Source of the DNA: Alistipes sp.
GTDB taxonomy: Bacteria; Bacteroidota; Bacteroidia; Bacteroidales; Rikenellaceae
Direction of reading: 5' to 3'
Length of the DNA: 64,000 nt
Assembly (NCBI GenBank): GCA_017935185.1
Contig: JAGBIC010000029.1
Span: 34,702-98,701 of the forward strand
Positions 42,923 to 51,960 of this stretch are shown here, one piece after another (positions within the stretch are counted from its first letter, which is position 1; each line of letters starts with the position of its first letter). The notes below the pieces were generated by a model that was not told the DNA's origin, ran no database searches, and saw nothing but the letters and a program-made list of their open reading frames with translations. The position numbers and the translations under genes were made by a program.

Positions 42923-44326
42923 ATGAAAGCTTTTAATGATGCCAATTTCCTGTTGCAGAGCGAGACTGCACAGCGTCTTTATCATGAGCATGCGGCCAAA
43001 ATGCCCATCATCGATTACCATTGCCACCTGAATCCCGAGTATGTAGCGTCGGATCACAAGTTCCGCAACCTGTGGGAGATTTGGCTCGATGGTGACCACT
43101 ACAAGTGGCGTGCTATGCGTACCAACGGTGTTGCCGAGCGTTTCTGCACAGGCGATGCTTCTGATTGGGAGAAGTTTGAGAAGTGGGCCGAGACAGTTCC
43201 TTATACAATGCGTAACCCGCTTTACCATTGGACTCACCTTGAGCTTAAAACCGCTTTCGGTGTTGAGAAGTTGCTCAATCCTTCAACTGCGCGCGAGATT
43301 TACGACCATTGTACCGCTATGTTGCAGCAGCCCGACTACACTGCTCGTGGCTTGATGCGTCACTATAATGTTGAGGCAGTTTGCACAACCGATGATCCCG
43401 TCGACTCTTTGGAGCACCACATCAAGTGCAAGGAGGATGGTTTCGAGTGCAAGGTTCTTCCCACATGGCGTCCCGATAAGGCGATGGCTGTTGAGAGCCC
43501 TGCGGCGTTCAAGGCTTATATTGACCGTTTGGCTGAGGTGTCAGGCGTTGAGATTAAGTCATTTGCAACTCTGCTCGATGCATTGCGCGAGCGTCACCGT
43601 TTCTTCGAGAGCGTAGGTTGCCGTTTGAGCGACCACGGTATCGAGGAGTTCTATGCCGAGGACTACACTACAGCCGAGATTGAGGCAATCTTTGCCAAGG
43701 TTTATGGCGGAGCAGAGCTTACTTTGGAGGAGATTCACAAGTATAAGAGCGCTATGCTTGTTGAGTTTGCCATCATGGATTGGGAGACCGGTTGGACTCA
43801 GCAGTTCCACTTCGGTGTTATCCGTAACAACAATACCCGCAAGTTCCAGACTATCGGTGTGGATACAGGCTTCGACTCAATCGGTGACTTTACTTTGGCA
43901 AAGAATATGGCCAAGTATCTCGACCGTCTGGATCAGCAGGGCAAACTCACCAAGACCATTCTTTACAACCTCAATCCTCGCGACAACGAGATGGTAGCTA
44001 CCATGATCGGTAATTTCCAGGATGGTGAGATTGCAGGCAAGATTCAGTTTGGTTCCGGCTGGTGGTTCCTCGATCAGAAGGATGGTATGGAGAAGCAGAT
44101 GAATGCTCTCTCTTTGCTCGGTCTGTTGAGCCGTTTTGTAGGTATGCTCACCGACTCACGCAGTTTCTTGAGCTATCCTCGTCACGAGTATTTCCGCCGT
44201 ACGTTGTGTAATCTTATCGGTCAGGATGTTGAGCAGGGCCTGTTGCCCGCCAGCGAGCTTGACTTCATCGGCAAGATGGTTGAGAATATCAGCTACTACA
44301 ACGCAAAGAATTACTTCAATTTCTAA
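42923..44326 (+). CDS. uxaC: Glucuronate (uronate) isomerase
   Basis: A 467-residue cytosolic enzyme of the amidohydrolase fold that isomerises D-glucuronate to D-fructuronate and D-galacturonate to D-tagaturonate. The metal-binding HCHLNP motif is at 33-38, and the body (VHRFFESVGCRLSDHGIEEFY-like region near 225-250, HFGVIRNNN) matches UxaC. Length is standard. It is the first gene of the uronate operon. The follow-up enzymes UxaB/UxaA or UxuB/UxuA are not in the window. Confidence 0.94.
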   Translation: MKAFNDANFLLQSETAQRLYHEHAAKMPIIDYHCHLNPEYVASDHKFRNLWEIWLDGDHYKWRAMRTNGVAERFCTGDASDWEKFEKWAETVPYTMRNPLYHWTHLELKTAFGVEKLLNPSTAREIYDHCTAMLQQPDYTARGLMRHYNVEAVCTTDDPVDSLEHHIKCKEDGFECKVLPTWRPDKAMAVESPAAFKAYIDRLAEVSGVEIKSFATLLDALRERHRFFESVGCRLSDHGIEEFYAEDYTTAEIEAIFAKVYGGAELTLEEIHKYKSAMLVEFAIMDWETGWTQQFHFGVIRNNNTRKFQTIGVDTGFDSIGDFTLAKNMAKYLDRLDQQGKLTKTILYNLNPRDNEMVATMIGNFQDGEIAGKIQFGSGWWFLDQKDGMEKQMNALSLLGLLSRFVGMLTDSRSFLSYPRHEYFRRTLCNLIGQDVEQGLLPASELDFIGKMVENISYYNAKNYFNF

Positions 44327-44353
44327 ATAAGGGGTCACTACCTTAAAATAATT

Positions 44354-44390
44354 CGCCGAGGGCTCGCCATTATGGTCGGGCTCATCGGCG
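44354..44390 (+). other. Intra-operon hairpin between uxaC and kduI
   Basis: CGCCGA (44354-44359) pairs with TCGGCG (44385-44390). There is no T run, so it could be an mRNA-stabilising or processing hairpin rather than a terminator. Confidence 0.35.
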
Positions 44391-44421
44391 ATGTTGTAAA
44401 TAAAAAACTAAATCAAATATT

Positions 44422-45264
44422 ATGAAGACAAATTACGAAATTCGATATGCCGCGCATCCTGTTGATGCCAAGAGCTACGACACATCCCGTATGCGCAAGG
44501 ATTTTCTTATCGAGCGAGTCTTTGCTGCCGACGAAGTGAATATGGTATATTCGATGTATGACCGTATGGTTGTGGGTGGAGCAATGCCTGTTGCAGAGAG
44601 TCTTAAGCTGGAGGCTATTGATCCGCTGAAAGCACCCTGCTTCCTGCATCGCCGTGAGTTGGGCATCTTCAATGTGGGCGGTAAAGGTGTTGTTCGTGTT
44701 GGCGAGCAGGCCTTTGAACTCGATTATAAGGAGGCGCTCTATTTGGGTGCCGGTGACCGTGAGGTTGTATTTGAGAGTTGCGACGCTGCTGCACCTGCGA
44801 AGTTCTATTTCAACTCGGCCACTGCCCACCACACCTATCCCGACCGTAAGGTTACAAAACAGGATGCCATTGTTGCCCACTTGGGTTCGCTGGAGGGCTC
44901 GAATGATCGTAACATCAACAAGATGTTGGTGCGCGAGGTGCTGCCCACATGCCAGTTACAGATGGGTATGACCGAGCTTATGCCCGGCAGCGTGTGGAAT
45001 ACCATGCCGGCCCATGTCCACTCACGCCGTATGGAGGCATATTTCTATTTTGAAGTACCCGAGGAGCATGCCGTATGCCATTTTATGGGCGAGGTAGATG
45101 AAACACGTCATATTTGGATGCGTGGCGATCAGGCTGTGCTTTCGCCCGAGTGGTCAATCCATAGCGCGGCGGCAACCCATAACTACACCTTCATCTGGGG
45201 TATGTGTGGCGAGAACCTCGACTATGGTGATCAGGATTTTTCAGCAATAACCGATTTGAAATAG
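44422..45264 (+). CDS. kduI: 5-dehydro-4-deoxy-D-glucuronate isomerase
   Basis: A 280-residue cupin enzyme that converts DKI (5-keto-4-deoxyuronate), formed from unsaturated uronates, to DKII. The zinc ligands are visible in PAHVHSRRMEAYFYF (HxH and Glu) and the later WSIHSAAATHNYTFIWGM. It precedes kduD by four bases, as expected for successive steps. Confidence 0.95.
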   Translation: MKTNYEIRYAAHPVDAKSYDTSRMRKDFLIERVFAADEVNMVYSMYDRMVVGGAMPVAESLKLEAIDPLKAPCFLHRRELGIFNVGGKGVVRVGEQAFELDYKEALYLGAGDREVVFESCDAAAPAKFYFNSATAHHTYPDRKVTKQDAIVAHLGSLEGSNDRNINKMLVREVLPTCQLQMGMTELMPGSVWNTMPAHVHSRRMEAYFYFEVPEEHAVCHFMGEVDETRHIWMRGDQAVLSPEWSIHSAAATHNYTFIWGMCGENLDYGDQDFSAITDLK

Positions 45265-45268
45265 CGCT

Positions 45269-46060
45269 ATGGTGAATTTTTCGTTGGAAGGAAAGGTCGC
45301 TCTCGTAACGGGAGCTGCCTACGGAATCGGATTTGCCATGGCCGAGGCTTTGGCGGCGGCAGGAGCAAAGATAGCCTTCAATTGCCGTGGCGAGAAGCAT
45401 ATGCAGGATGCGCTGGCGGCATATAAGGCCAAAGGTATCGAGGCTCGTGGTTATATATGCGATGTTACCGATGAAGAGGGTGTTAAGAAGATGGTAGCTT
45501 CGATTACAGAGGAGCTGGGTGCGATAGATATTTTGGTAAACAATGCCGGAATCATAAAGCGTATCCCTATGCATGAGATGTCGGTTGAGGAGTTTCGCGA
45601 GGTGATCGATATCGACCTCACAGCCGCATTTATCATGGCGAAGGCTGTTGTACCTTCGATGATAGAGCGTGGCGGAGGAAAGATTATCAACATCTGCTCG
45701 ATGATGTCGGAGCTGGGTCGTGAGACCGTGTCGGCCTACGCATCGGCAAAGGGCGGATTGAAGATGCTCACACGCAATATCGCTTCGGAGTATGGTGCGT
45801 ATAATATACAATGTAACGGTATCGGCCCGGGCTATATTGCAACACCCCAAACAGCGCCGTTGCGTGAGCGTGATGCCGAGGGTAATCGTCATCCGTTCGA
45901 TTCGTTCATCGTTGCCAAGACCCCCGCAGCACGTTGGGGTACGCCCGAGGATTTGATGGGCCCTGTGGTATTTTTGGCATCTTCGGCATCCGACTTTGTG
46001 AATGGCCATATTCTTTATGTCGATGGCGGAATCTTGGCCTATATAGGTAAGCAGCCATAA
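45269..46060 (+). CDS. kduD: 2-deoxy-D-gluconate 3-dehydrogenase / gluconate 5-dehydrogenase (SDR)
   Basis: A 263-residue short-chain dehydrogenase. The NAD(P) motif is TGAAYGIG (14-21), with NNAG near 91-94 and the catalytic YASAK in SAYASAKGG. Placed directly after kduI, it most likely reduces DKII to 2-keto-3-deoxygluconate (KDG), the substrate of KdgK encoded 5 kb away. SDR sequence alone cannot exclude gluconate 5-dehydrogenase. Confidence 0.9.
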   Translation: MVNFSLEGKVALVTGAAYGIGFAMAEALAAAGAKIAFNCRGEKHMQDALAAYKAKGIEARGYICDVTDEEGVKKMVASITEELGAIDILVNNAGIIKRIPMHEMSVEEFREVIDIDLTAAFIMAKAVVPSMIERGGGKIINICSMMSELGRETVSAYASAKGGLKMLTRNIASEYGAYNIQCNGIGPGYIATPQTAPLRERDAEGNRHPFDSFIVAKTPAARWGTPEDLMGPVVFLASSASDFVNGHILYVDGGILAYIGKQP

Positions 46061-46083
46061 GAACACCCTAAAACTTATTAAGA

Positions 46084-47205
46084 ATGAAGAGATTGTTTAT
46101 TATTCTGGCAGCCATTATGTTGTGCTCGTGCGCAGTTGTGGGTGGCGATGTGGTTTTGGAGGTCGCAAATCCTCTGGCTCAGGAGCGTAATGGCGAGGTT
46201 GTAGAGGTGGAGTGGTCTACTCTGCGTAATGCGGCAGTCACCCCCGAGCAGGTGGTTGTGCGTGGCGAAGATGGCTCGCAAGTTCCCTCGCAGGTGATTT
46301 TCGATGAGACCGGTAAGGCAAAATCTCTGCTTTTTCAGGTGAATGTGCCTGCAAATGGCAAGGTAAAGTACAGTGTGTCAAGAGAGTACCCCGAGGAGTA
46401 TGAGTCAAAAGTGTTTGGCCGTTATGTTCCCGAGCGTATGGATGACTATGCGTGGGAGAATAATCTCACAACATACCGTATCTACGGCCCTGCGCTGAAA
46501 GATCCTCAAACACAGGGTGTTGATGTGTGGGTGAAGAGTACCTCGAAATTGATTATCAACGAGTGGTTTGCACGTAACAATTACCATCATAACTATGGTG
46601 AGGGTATGGATTGCTACAAGGTGGGTAACACTCTGGGTGGCGGAGCTTTGGCTGTGGTAAATGATGGCAAGTTGGTGTTGAGTGGAAATTACACCAGCCA
46701 GCAGTGTCTTGCAAACGGCCCGTTACGCACCGAGGCGATGTTTGATTATGCCGAGGCCGAGGTCGGTGGCCGTAAGATCAAGATGCAGCGTCGTATTGCA
46801 CTCGATGCCGATAGCCGTTTCACTGTTCAGGAGTATCTGTTTGATGGTTTTGAGGGTGAGATTGAGGTTGCGGCAGGTATTGTGTTGCACGATGTAAAGG
46901 CACTCGACCAAGGCAATAATTGGGTGGCAATCACCGAGCCTGCATCCGATTCGAAAGATCCCGAGCGCGATGGAGATATTTCGTTGGCTGTGATTTTGCA
47001 GGGTGGCGAGCGTTGCACACAGATAGATTCTCACGCTGTTGTATTGCGTAAGGTGAAGGCGGGCGAGAAGGTTGTGATGCTGAGTGGCTCGGGGTGGAGT
47101 CATGCAGGTATCGAGAGCGCCGAGGCGTGGAAGAGCGTGGTGGAGCAGTATGCCGCGCGTTTGTCAAATCCTTTGCAGGTTAATCGTCTGCGCCGAAATA
47201 AGTAG
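46084..47205 (+). CDS. DUF4861 family lipoprotein
   Basis: A 373-residue secreted lipoprotein (Cys16 after LCSC). It belongs by eye to DUF4861, with features such as YWENNLTTYRIYGPAL-like DYAWENNLTTYRIYGP, the GEGMDCYKVGNTLGGGA block and SGSGWSHAGI near the end. Members are found in pectin and rhamnogalacturonan loci of Bacteroidetes, but I know of no settled activity. It follows kduD by 23 bases and is probably in the same operon. A terminator-like hairpin follows. Confidence 0.75.
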   Translation: MKRLFIILAAIMLCSCAVVGGDVVLEVANPLAQERNGEVVEVEWSTLRNAAVTPEQVVVRGEDGSQVPSQVIFDETGKAKSLLFQVNVPANGKVKYSVSREYPEEYESKVFGRYVPERMDDYAWENNLTTYRIYGPALKDPQTQGVDVWVKSTSKLIINEWFARNNYHHNYGEGMDCYKVGNTLGGGALAVVNDGKLVLSGNYTSQQCLANGPLRTEAMFDYAEAEVGGRKIKMQRRIALDADSRFTVQEYLFDGFEGEIEVAAGIVLHDVKALDQGNNWVAITEPASDSKDPERDGDISLAVILQGGERCTQIDSHAVVLRKVKAGEKVVMLSGSGWSHAGIESAEAWKSVVEQYAARLSNPLQVNRLRRNK

Positions 47206-47216
47206 GAAATAGGTCT

Positions 47217-47262
47217 GAAAGTCCCTGAGAGGTAAATAGGCTTTACTTTTTAGGGGCTTTCT
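47217..47262 (+). terminator. Terminator-like hairpin after the DUF4861 gene
   Basis: GAAAGTCCCT (47217-47226) pairs with AGGGGCTTTC (47252-47261) around a 25-base loop, followed by a short T-rich stretch. It lies before the SGNH gene and may attenuate read-through into it. Confidence 0.5.
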
Positions 47263-47297
47263 TGTCTCTATACATTAGCATAAACGATAATCTTACC

Positions 47298-47963
47298 ATG
47301 AAAAGAATTTTGTTATTGATAGCTTTGGTGCTAACCTTGTTCAGTGCTTATGCCGAAAATCCCTTGCAGGGGAAAGTTATGAATATCTTGGGCGATAGCT
47401 ATGTCGCCAACCACCGATGTCCAAAATCGGAGGCGTGGCATTGCAAGTTTGCCCAAAAGTATGGAATGACCTACAACAACTATGGCCGTAACGGAGGCTG
47501 TGTCGCCTTTGATAGGACAAAAGATGGTTTCGGGCCTTCGTTGTTGGTACGATACAAGCAGATGGATCGCAATGCCGATTTGGTTGTCATTGTCGCGGGG
47601 CACAACGATGCTAATTTTGTTAAGGAGGGTAAGGAGAACCTTGATATTTTTACCGAAAGTCTGGATTCGTTGCTCTCTCAAATCAAGGAGCATTGCCCCA
47701 AGGCAAAAATTGCTTATGTTACACCTTGGTATGTTGATAGGGCGGGGTTTAAGGAGGTTGTTCAGATTATTCGCAAAGTGTGCAAAAGACACGATGTCCC
47801 CGTGCTGAATAACTATCGCAAGAGTTCTGTAATTAAAGTCAGAGATGACAATTTTCGTAAGCAATATTTTCAGGGAGCAAATGATACCGCGCACCTGAAT
47901 GATGCGGGGCACGATCTATATATGACGATAGGTGAGGATTTCTTGTTGAAGGCGATGAGATAA
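47298..47963 (+). CDS. SGNH/GDSL-type hydrolase, secreted
   Basis: A 221-residue protein with a signal peptide (residues 1-19, SAYA). The block NILGDSY gives the nucleophile Ser34, GHNDAN fits block III, and DAGH (202-205) supplies the Asp/His pair near the C-terminus. Such enzymes are usually carbohydrate or lipid esterases; removal of acetyl groups from pectic sugars would suit the neighbouring uronate genes. The ATG at 47298 is chosen for its signal peptide. Confidence 0.8.
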   Translation: MKRILLLIALVLTLFSAYAENPLQGKVMNILGDSYVANHRCPKSEAWHCKFAQKYGMTYNNYGRNGGCVAFDRTKDGFGPSLLVRYKQMDRNADLVVIVAGHNDANFVKEGKENLDIFTESLDSLLSQIKEHCPKAKIAYVTPWYVDRAGFKEVVQIIRKVCKRHDVPVLNNYRKSSVIKVRDDNFRKQYFQGANDTAHLNDAGHDLYMTIGEDFLLKAMR

Positions 47964-47973
47964 AATATTGATA

Positions 47974-48013
47974 AAAAAAGAAAGCCGTCGGGAAATCGAC
48001 GGCTTTCTTTTTT
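47974..48013. terminator. Bidirectional terminator between the SGNH gene and exuT
   Basis: AAAGAAAGCCGTCG and CGACGGCTTTCTTT pair around GGAAAT, flanked by A and T runs. It separates the two converging uronate operons. Confidence 0.85.
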
Positions 48014-48024
48014 ATAGAGTGATA

Positions 48025-49467
48025 TTACAACTCGATAGGCTTGTACTTGGGTACAAACGACTTGATGGCAATCCAGCTAATCAAGTAAGCTACAGCACAG
48101 AATGAGAAGGCAATCATGTAACCGGCCTCGATTCCTGTGTAACCCAAGAATGTCATGTTGGTCTGCTCGGTGTAGTCGAAGAGCTTACCGGCACCTGTCT
48201 GGATGAGGAATGAACCTGCACCACCGGCCATACCGCCGATACCTACTACGGTAGCAATCATTGATTTGGGGAACATATCACCAACAGTAGAGAAGATGTT
48301 AGCCGACCATGACTGGTGAGCAGCACCTGCGATACCTACGATGATAACGGGGAACCAGTATGAGATGTGAGCCAAGGGCTGTGCCATGAGCGCCAACAGC
48401 GGGAAGAACGCAAAGATAAGCATAGCACGCATACGACCTGCATAGGGATCCATCTTATACTTGTCGATGAAGATAGTGGGAAGATAACCACCAACCAACG
48501 AAATCATCACGATTAGGTAGAGGATACCCAATGCCAACTGGAACTCGAAGCTTGTAGATGACATGCCGCAAGCGTTCTTCAGGTAAGAAGGCATCCAGAA
48601 GAGGTAGAACCACCAAACACCGTCAACGAGAATCTTACCAGAGAGGAATGCCCATGTCTGACGATAGCTGAAGCACTTCCAGATTGATACTGAAGGCGCG
48701 GGAGCTGCATTCTCGGTAGTCTCGGCTGCGGGCTCGTCGTTATCAGAGTTGATGTATGCCAACTCGGCAGCATTTACCTTGGGGTGCTTGTCCGGCTTCT
48801 TATACATGAACTGCCAGAAGCCCATCCAAACGAAACCTAACGCACCAATGATGATGAAGGCAGCCTCCCAGCCGAACTGTGCAGCCAATACGGGAATGGT
48901 AAAGGGAGCCAACAATGCACCGATGGTAGAACCGGCGTTAAAGATACTTGTTGCATAAGCACGGTCCTTCTTGGGGAAGTACTCGGCGGTAGCCTTGATA
49001 GCGGCGGGGAAGTTACCAGCCTCACCAAATGCCAGCAAGCATCGTGCGATAATAAATAGTGTCAGTGATACATTTGCAATCTTGGCAATGAGGTCAACAT
49101 CATCTACCACAGCACGCAGTGCCTCGGCATTGGGAAGACCTACAACCCACTCGGTGATAACACCGCAAAGTGCGTGGGCACAAGCTGCTACTGACCATAC
49201 ACCAATACTCCACATGTAACCCTTCTTGGTGTCGAGGATATCAACGATACGACCGGCAAAGAGGTTTGCCAAAGCGTAAACGAGTGAGAAGATACCTGTT
49301 ACCAATCCGTAGTGGGTGTTGGTCCAATGGAATTCGGGACGGATGAAATCCTCCCAGGTGAGTGACAATACCTGACGGTCGAGGTAGTTAACTGTTGTCG
49401 CAAAGAAGAGCAACGAACAGATCACCCAACGGTAGGATGTCATCTTGCTTTGAGTTTGATTTGTCAT
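48025..49467 (-). CDS. exuT: MFS hexuronate transporter (ExuT-like)
   Basis: A 480-residue inner-membrane transporter of the anion:cation symporter group with about 12 hydrophobic segments. Telling parts are NYLDRQVLSLTWEDF near the first segment and LLAFGEAGNFPAAIKATAEYFPKKDRA, typical of the ACS hexuronate type. An extra hydrophilic loop with AETTENAAPAPSVS lies mid-protein. It should import glucuronate, galacturonate or unsaturated derivatives. It is the last gene of kdgK-kdgA-exuT. Confidence 0.85.
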   Translation of the reverse strand: MTNQTQSKMTSYRWVICSLLFFATTVNYLDRQVLSLTWEDFIRPEFHWTNTHYGLVTGIFSLVYALANLFAGRIVDILDTKKGYMWSIGVWSVAACAHALCGVITEWVVGLPNAEALRAVVDDVDLIAKIANVSLTLFIIARCLLAFGEAGNFPAAIKATAEYFPKKDRAYATSIFNAGSTIGALLAPFTIPVLAAQFGWEAAFIIIGALGFVWMGFWQFMYKKPDKHPKVNAAELAYINSDNDEPAAETTENAAPAPSVSIWKCFSYRQTWAFLSGKILVDGVWWFYLFWMPSYLKNACGMSSTSFEFQLALGILYLIVMISLVGGYLPTIFIDKYKMDPYAGRMRAMLIFAFFPLLALMAQPLAHISYWFPVIIVGIAGAAHQSWSANIFSTVGDMFPKSMIATVVGIGGMAGGAGSFLIQTGAGKLFDYTEQTNMTFLGYTGIEAGYMIAFSFCAVAYLISWIAIKSFVPKYKPIEL

Positions 49468-49502
49468 AATAAGAAATAATGGTTAGTTATTTTGGTTAAT
49501 TA

Positions 49503-50171
49503 TTAACGTGCTTTGGCGATAATATCGAGTGCATAGCGACACTTCTCGCTGATGGCAGCCCAATTACCTGCGGCGATATCCTCCTTGGGGAAGAGCTTTG
49601 AGCCCATGCCCACAACGGTAACGCCGGCCTTGAACCATGCAGTGAGATTCTCCTCGGTAGGCTCTACGGCGCCTGTGGCCATAATCATCGACCATGGCAT
49701 GGGAGCCTTCATGTTCTTTACGAACGAGGGGCCGCCCACATTACCTGCGGGGAATACTTTTGTGAGGTCACAACCGGCCTCCTGTGCAAAACCAATCTCC
49801 GATACAGAGCCGCATCCGGGGGTGTAGGGGACAAGGCGACGATTGCATACTTTTGCTACATCGGGATTGAACAGAGGGCCTACGATAAAGTTGGCGCCGA
49901 GCTGTAGGTAGAGTGATGCAGTGGGTGCATCAACGATACTGCCGACACCCAAAATCATCTCGGGGCACTCCTTGGCTGCCCATTTGTTGAGCTCGCCAAA
50001 AATCTCGTGAGCGAAGTCGCCACGGTTGGTGAACTCGAAGGCGCGAACACCGCCCTCGTAGCAAGCCTTTACAACCTGCTTTGCAATCTCGATGTTGGCA
50101 TTGTAGAATACGGGCACCATGCCGGTACGCTTCATGCTGTCGAGAACTTCTATTTTAGAAAATCTTGCCAT
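49503..50171 (-). CDS. kdgA: 2-keto-3-deoxy-6-phosphogluconate aldolase / 2-keto-4-hydroxyglutarate aldolase
   Basis: A 222-residue class I aldolase that splits KDPG into pyruvate and glyceraldehyde-3-phosphate. Recognisable are [43 protein letters not shown] and [22 protein letters not shown], with the Schiff-base Lys region. It follows kdgK by 12 bases and precedes exuT by 35. Confidence 0.92.
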   Translation of the reverse strand: MARFSKIEVLDSMKRTGMVPVFYNANIEIAKQVVKACYEGGVRAFEFTNRGDFAHEIFGELNKWAAKECPEMILGVGSIVDAPTASLYLQLGANFIVGPLFNPDVAKVCNRRLVPYTPGCGSVSEIGFAQEAGCDLTKVFPAGNVGGPSFVKNMKAPMPWSMIMATGAVEPTEENLTAWFKAGVTVVGMGSKLFPKEDIAAGNWAAISEKCRYALDIIAKAR

Positions 50172-50183
50172 AATTTTTATTTT

Positions 50184-51224
50184 TTATCTTGATACACGAC
50201 CTGAACCATCACCCTTCATAAGGTTCTCAACCTCCGCCACGGTAACCAAGTTGAAGTCGCCGTAAATGGTGTGCTTGAGGCATGAAGCTGCAACGGCGAA
50301 GTTGAGTGCGCGCTGGTCATCGCCCTTATACTCGCGCAAACCGAAGATAAGACCACCCATGAATGAGTCGCCGCCACCTACGCGGTCAACGATGTGGGTG
50401 ATGTCGTAGCGAGGTGACTCATAGAGTGTCTCACCATCGAACAATACGCCGCCCCAAGTGTTATGGTTGGCATTGATAGAACCACGCAAAGTGATGATAA
50501 CCTTCTTTGCACGGGGGAAACGCTGCATAAGCTGTGTGCAAACGCTCTTGAATGCTGTTGCGTCTACCTTACCGCCAGTGGCTGTAACGTCAAAGCCCTC
50601 GGGCTTGATGCCGAATACCTTCTCGGCGTCCTCCTCGTTGCCAAGGATTACGTCGCAACACTCAACGAGTGCGGGCATAATCTCTGAAGCGGTCTTGCCA
50701 TACTTCCACAGGTTCTTACGGTAGTTCAAATCGCAAGATACAGTCACGCCAAGACGGTTGGCAGCCTGACAAGCCTCAAGGCATACCTCAGCAGCAGATG
50801 CGCTGATGGCGGGGGTGATACCTGTCCAGTGGAACCAATCGGCACCCTCGAAAACCTTCTCCCAATCAATCATGCCTTTCTCGATGGTAGAGATTGAAGA
50901 GTGGGCGCGGTCGTAAACAACCTTGCTGGGGCGTGCTACGGCACCGGTCTCGAGGAAATAGATTCCGAGGCGCTCACCACCATAAACGATGTTGCCAACG
51001 CCAACGCCGTGCTTGCGCAACTCTGACATACATGCTGTGCCGATGTCGTTCTTGGGAAGACGGGTCACAAAATCAACATCTACACCATAGTTGGCAAGTG
51101 ATACGGCTACGTTAGCCTCACCGCCACCATATGTGGCAGTAAATGAATTAGCTTGAGAAAATCTCAGATAATCGGGAGTTGCAAGACGCAACATAATTTC
51201 ACCGAATGTAACAACTTTGCTCAT
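50184..51224 (-). CDS. kdgK: 2-keto-3-deoxygluconate kinase (PfkB family)
   Basis: A 346-residue cytosolic sugar kinase. The N-terminal GGGEANVAVSLANYGVDVDFVTRLPKND pattern and the C-terminal GGGDSFMGGLIFG anion-hole/base motif (Asp as catalytic base) define the PfkB family. The neighbourhood fixes the substrate as 2-keto-3-deoxygluconate, the product of KduD. It starts the kdgK-kdgA-exuT operon. Confidence 0.9.
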   Translation of the reverse strand: MSKVVTFGEIMLRLATPDYLRFSQANSFTATYGGGEANVAVSLANYGVDVDFVTRLPKNDIGTACMSELRKHGVGVGNIVYGGERLGIYFLETGAVARPSKVVYDRAHSSISTIEKGMIDWEKVFEGADWFHWTGITPAISASAAEVCLEACQAANRLGVTVSCDLNYRKNLWKYGKTASEIMPALVECCDVILGNEEDAEKVFGIKPEGFDVTATGGKVDATAFKSVCTQLMQRFPRAKKVIITLRGSINANHNTWGGVLFDGETLYESPRYDITHIVDRVGGGDSFMGGLIFGLREYKGDDQRALNFAVAASCLKHTIYGDFNLVTVAEVENLMKGDGSGRVSR

Positions 51225-51264
51225 AGTTTTATTGTGAAAAAATTAAATTTTAGCATATTAGTGA

Positions 51265-51272
51265 CAAAACTA
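51265..51272 (-). promoter_or_regulatory. Candidate -7 element of kdgK-kdgA-exuT
   Basis: TAGTTTTG on the minus strand, about 40 bases before the start codon. No good -33 element is seen in the A-rich stretch upstream. Confidence 0.4.
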
Positions 51273-51381
51273 CACAAAAAAAACGAAAAATGAAATATTT
51301 AACTGCTGATAATAACGATTGTCGGCAAAAAGAAAAGTGTTTTGATGTGTTTTTTTTGGGGAATATGAGCAGACCGAGGGC

Positions 51382-51960
51382 TTATTTTGGGATTTTACCC
51401 TCCTCCTCGCCATTGATGATGAGATTGCACATGCGCTCGCGAGCACGATGGATACGGGTCTTTACCGTACCCATGGGGAGTTGTAGTTTTTCGGCTATCT
51501 CCTCATAGGAATAATCCTCCAAAAAGCGCATGGTGAAGAGCTGTCGATATTGTGTAGGCAGGCATTTGATATACATCTCGATTTGTCGTCGTTGCTGCAT
51601 GCGTATCATACTCTCCTCGGGTGAGGGCGTGCTGGCAGCAGGTGCCGAAAATTTCTCGTCGATATGGATGTCCTCCTGACGGCGGCGTTCAAAGTCGATA
51701 TGGGTGTTGCGGGCAATGGTATATACCCATTGACCAAAGGTGTAGTCGGGGGAGTAACGGTGCAGATTTACATAGACTTTGATGAATGTCTCCTGCAACA
51801 AATCATCGGTATCCTCCACCGAGCTGGAGCGTTGAATGAAGAGCCTTCGGATGGCATCTCCATAACGGTTGAAAAGGTATTCAAACGCTATGTCATCACC
51901 ATCGAGGGCCAGCTCTACAAGGTGTTTGTCGTCGGAGATTATATAATCTGCTATTTCCAT
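51382..51960 (-). CDS. ECF-type RNA polymerase sigma factor
   Basis: A 192-residue sigma-70-family factor with region 2 (LFNRYGDAIRRLF ... DDLLQETFIKVYVNLHRY) and region 4 (LPTQYRQLFTMRFLEDYSYEEIAEKLQLPMGTVKTRIHRAR). The start is the ATG at 51960, which overlaps the end of the glycosyltransferase gene by ten bases, so translation is likely coupled. No anti-sigma gene follows; the regulator could be encoded elsewhere. Confidence 0.92.
   Translation of the reverse strand: MEIADYIISDDKHLVELALDGDDIAFEYLFNRYGDAIRRLFIQRSSSVEDTDDLLQETFIKVYVNLHRYSPDYTFGQWVYTIARNTHIDFERRRQEDIHIDEKFSAPAASTPSPEESMIRMQQRRQIEMYIKCLPTQYRQLFTMRFLEDYSYEEIAEKLQLPMGTVKTRIHRARERMCNLIINGEEEGKIPK

Noticed and set aside
44354-44390. 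Terminator between uxaC and kduI
   Set aside because: The hairpin has no T run and a 25-base unpaired loop; inner arms do not pair. Kept only as an intra-operon hairpin.
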